Source of the DNA: an uncultured Actinomycetes bacterium
Lineage (GTDB): Bacteria > Actinomycetota > Actinomycetes > Nanopelagicales > Nanopelagicaceae
Reading direction: 5' to 3'
DNA: 6,735 bases
Assembly: GCA_903922745.1 (NCBI GenBank)
Contig: CAIXVA010000147.1
Location: forward strand, 1-6,735
A model generated the notes under the pieces. The model ran no database searches and was not told where the DNA came from. It was given only the letters and a program-made list of their open reading frames with translations. The translations under genes were made by a program, and so were the position numbers. Shown piece after piece: positions 5,474-6,735 of this stretch (positions are counted from its first letter, which is position 1; the number at the start of each line of letters is the position of its first letter).

Positions 5474-6735
5474 ATGTCCCAGATATCGATCACAGTTGAT
5501 GGCGCGAAGCTTCAAGTCGAAGCCGATCAACGTCCGACCCATATCTTCGTCGAGAACAAAGAGATTGTTGTATGCAAGGTCAACGGAGTCCTCAAGGACT
5601 TGTGGACCGATCTAGTTGATGGTGATGTTGTTGAATCAGTTTTGATCTCATCACCTACTGGCCTTGAAGTTCTACGGCACTCAACTGCTCACGTTATGGC
5701 ACAAGCTGTTCAAGAGGTCTATGCAAACACACGCCTAGGTATTGGTCCGCCGATCAAAGATGGTTTCTATTACGATTTTGATCCAGAAAATACTTTCAAT
5801 CCAGATGATTTAACAAAGATCGAAAGTGCGATGCGCAAGATCATTAAAGAAGGACAGCGTTTCAAGCGTCGCGTAGTCACAGAAGCAGAAGCATTAAGAG
5901 AGTTGGCGCACGAGCCATATAAATGTGAATTGATTGGCATCAAAGGTCCCGCTGGTGAAGAAGCATCTGTTGAAGTTGGTGGATCTGAGCTAACCATCTA
6001 TGACAATTTAGGTCGCGATGGCAATCCGGTGTGGAGTGATCTATGTCGTGGTCCACATTTGCCTTCAACAAAACTGATTCCTGCATTCAAATTGATGCGA
6101 ACAGCAGCAGCGTATTGGCGAGGTTCAGAGAAGAATCCAATGTTGCAACGCATTTACGGAACAGCCTGGCCATCACAAGATGAACTCAATGGCTATCTGG
6201 AACTGTTGGCAGAGGCGGAAAAGCGAGATCATCGTCGCTTAGGAACTGAACTAGATCTATTTTCATTTCCTGAAGAAATTGGATCAGGTTTGGCTGTATT
6301 CCATCCAAAGGGCGGCATTGTGCGCCGTGCGATGGAAGATTACTCGCGAATTCGTCATGAAGAAGAAGGTTATGAATTTGTTTACTCGCCGCATTTAACC
6401 AAGGCGGCATTGTTTGAAACCTCCGGTCACTTGCAGTGGTATGCCGATGGAATGTATCCACCAATGATTCTGGATGAGGAATACAACGAGGACGGAACAG
6501 TTAAGCGCGCTGGGCAGCAGTACTACATGAAGCCTATGAACTGCCCCTTCCACAATTTGATCTATAGATCTCGTGGTCGTTCGTATCGAGAACTTCCATT
6601 GCGTTTATTCGAGTTCGGAACTGTTTATCGTTACGAAAAATCTGGCGTACTTCACGGCATTACTCGTGCACGTGGATTTACTCAAGATGATGCGCATATT
6701 TATTGCACAAAAGAGCAGATGGTTGGCGAATTAGA
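5474..6735 (+). CDS. thrS: threonyl-tRNA synthetase, 3' end cut by the window
   Basis: Cytoplasmic class II synthetase that attaches threonine to tRNA-Thr. The first 420 residues are present in one open frame with no stop. A TGS domain covers roughly 1-62. The editing (SAD/N2) domain follows, with HSTAH (69-73) and CRGPH (191-195), whose His/Cys residues clear mischarged Ser-tRNA. The catalytic core has [10 protein letters not shown] (351-360) with zinc ligand Cys357, and motif 2 [22 protein letters not shown] (379-400). [11 protein letters not shown] then carries zinc ligand His408. Spacing agrees with E. coli Cys334 and His385, each shifted by 23. The third zinc histidine, motif 3 and the anticodon-binding domain would lie beyond the edge. 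The segment [15 protein letters not shown] before MKPMNCP is like actinobacterial ThrS. The start is ATG 5474, 4 bp after the pabC stop, with only weak AGG-type ribosome pairing. There is no room for a T-box or other leader, so expression probably depends on the pab transcript. Confidence 0.96.
   Translation, partial: MSQISITVDGAKLQVEADQRPTHIFVENKEIVVCKVNGVLKDLWTDLVDGDVVESVLISSPTGLEVLRHSTAHVMAQAVQEVYANTRLGIGPPIKDGFYYDFDPENTFNPDDLTKIESAMRKIIKEGQRFKRRVVTEAEALRELAHEPYKCELIGIKGPAGEEASVEVGGSELTIYDNLGRDGNPVWSDLCRGPHLPSTKLIPAFKLMRTAAAYWRGSEKNPMLQRIYGTAWPSQDELNGYLELLAEAEKRDHRRLGTELDLFSFPEEIGSGLAVFHPKGGIVRRAMEDYSRIRHEEEGYEFVYSPHLTKAALFETSGHLQWYADGMYPPMILDEEYNEDGTVKRAGQQYYMKPMNCPFHNLIYRSRGRSYRELPLRLFEFGTVYRYEKSGVLHGITRARGFTQDDAHIYCTKEQMVGEL

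Noticed and set aside
6186..6464. 92-residue minus-strand open frame inside thrS
   Set aside because: It lies fully opposite conserved ThrS sequence and has no recognisable motif.

Overview
The window looks like ordinary chromosome from a small-genome, AT-leaning actinobacterium. The best fit is the freshwater acI / Nanopelagicales type (Planktophila-like), but that placement is inferred from gene content and protein style; no search was run. The clues are a tRNA-Gly(GCC), tRNA-Cys(GCA), tRNA-Val(GAC) series in the order common in Actinobacteria, a ThrS with an actinobacterial-style stretch before its MNCP motif, very short intergenic gaps, GTG starts, and several genes that lack a Shine-Dalgarno sequence but have a -10-like hexamer right before the start codon, as expected for leaderless mRNAs.

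Layout. (1) 2-778, plus strand: an alpha/beta-hydrolase esterase of the Est30/monoacylglycerol-lipase type. (2) 761-2850, minus strand: a LysE/RhtB-type exporter downstream of a long nitronate-monooxygenase/PfaD-like flavoprotein. The exporter and the esterase converge and overlap by 18 bp. (3) 2960-3653, minus strand, transcribed right to left: tRNA-Gly, tRNA-Cys, a small cupin related to the C-terminal domain of type II mannose-6-phosphate isomerases, then tRNA-Val. A large imperfect hairpin lies between tRNA-Gly and tRNA-Cys. (4) 3722-6735, plus strand, divergent from the tRNAs: pabB, pabC and thrS (cut by the window edge). pabB and pabC overlap by 4 bp, and pabC and thrS are 4 bp apart, so this looks like one operon.

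Function. PabB and PabC together turn chorismate into p-aminobenzoate for folate. The glutaminase subunit (PabA/TrpG) is not in the window. ThrS charges tRNA-Thr and edits mischarged Ser-tRNA. The tRNA block supplies Gly, Cys and Val tRNAs. The roles of the cupin and the flavoprotein cannot be fixed from sequence.

I see no mobile element, CRISPR array, phage gene or toxin-antitoxin pair, and no clear novel system. The points most worth a second look are the cupin gene inside the tRNA cluster, the four-cysteine C-terminal region of the flavoprotein, the hairpin between two tRNAs, and the repeated leaderless start geometry. No gene-free stretch exceeds 300 bases. The largest gap without a gene or RNA is 2851-2959, where I see only a possible promoter for the flavoprotein and no convincing terminator.
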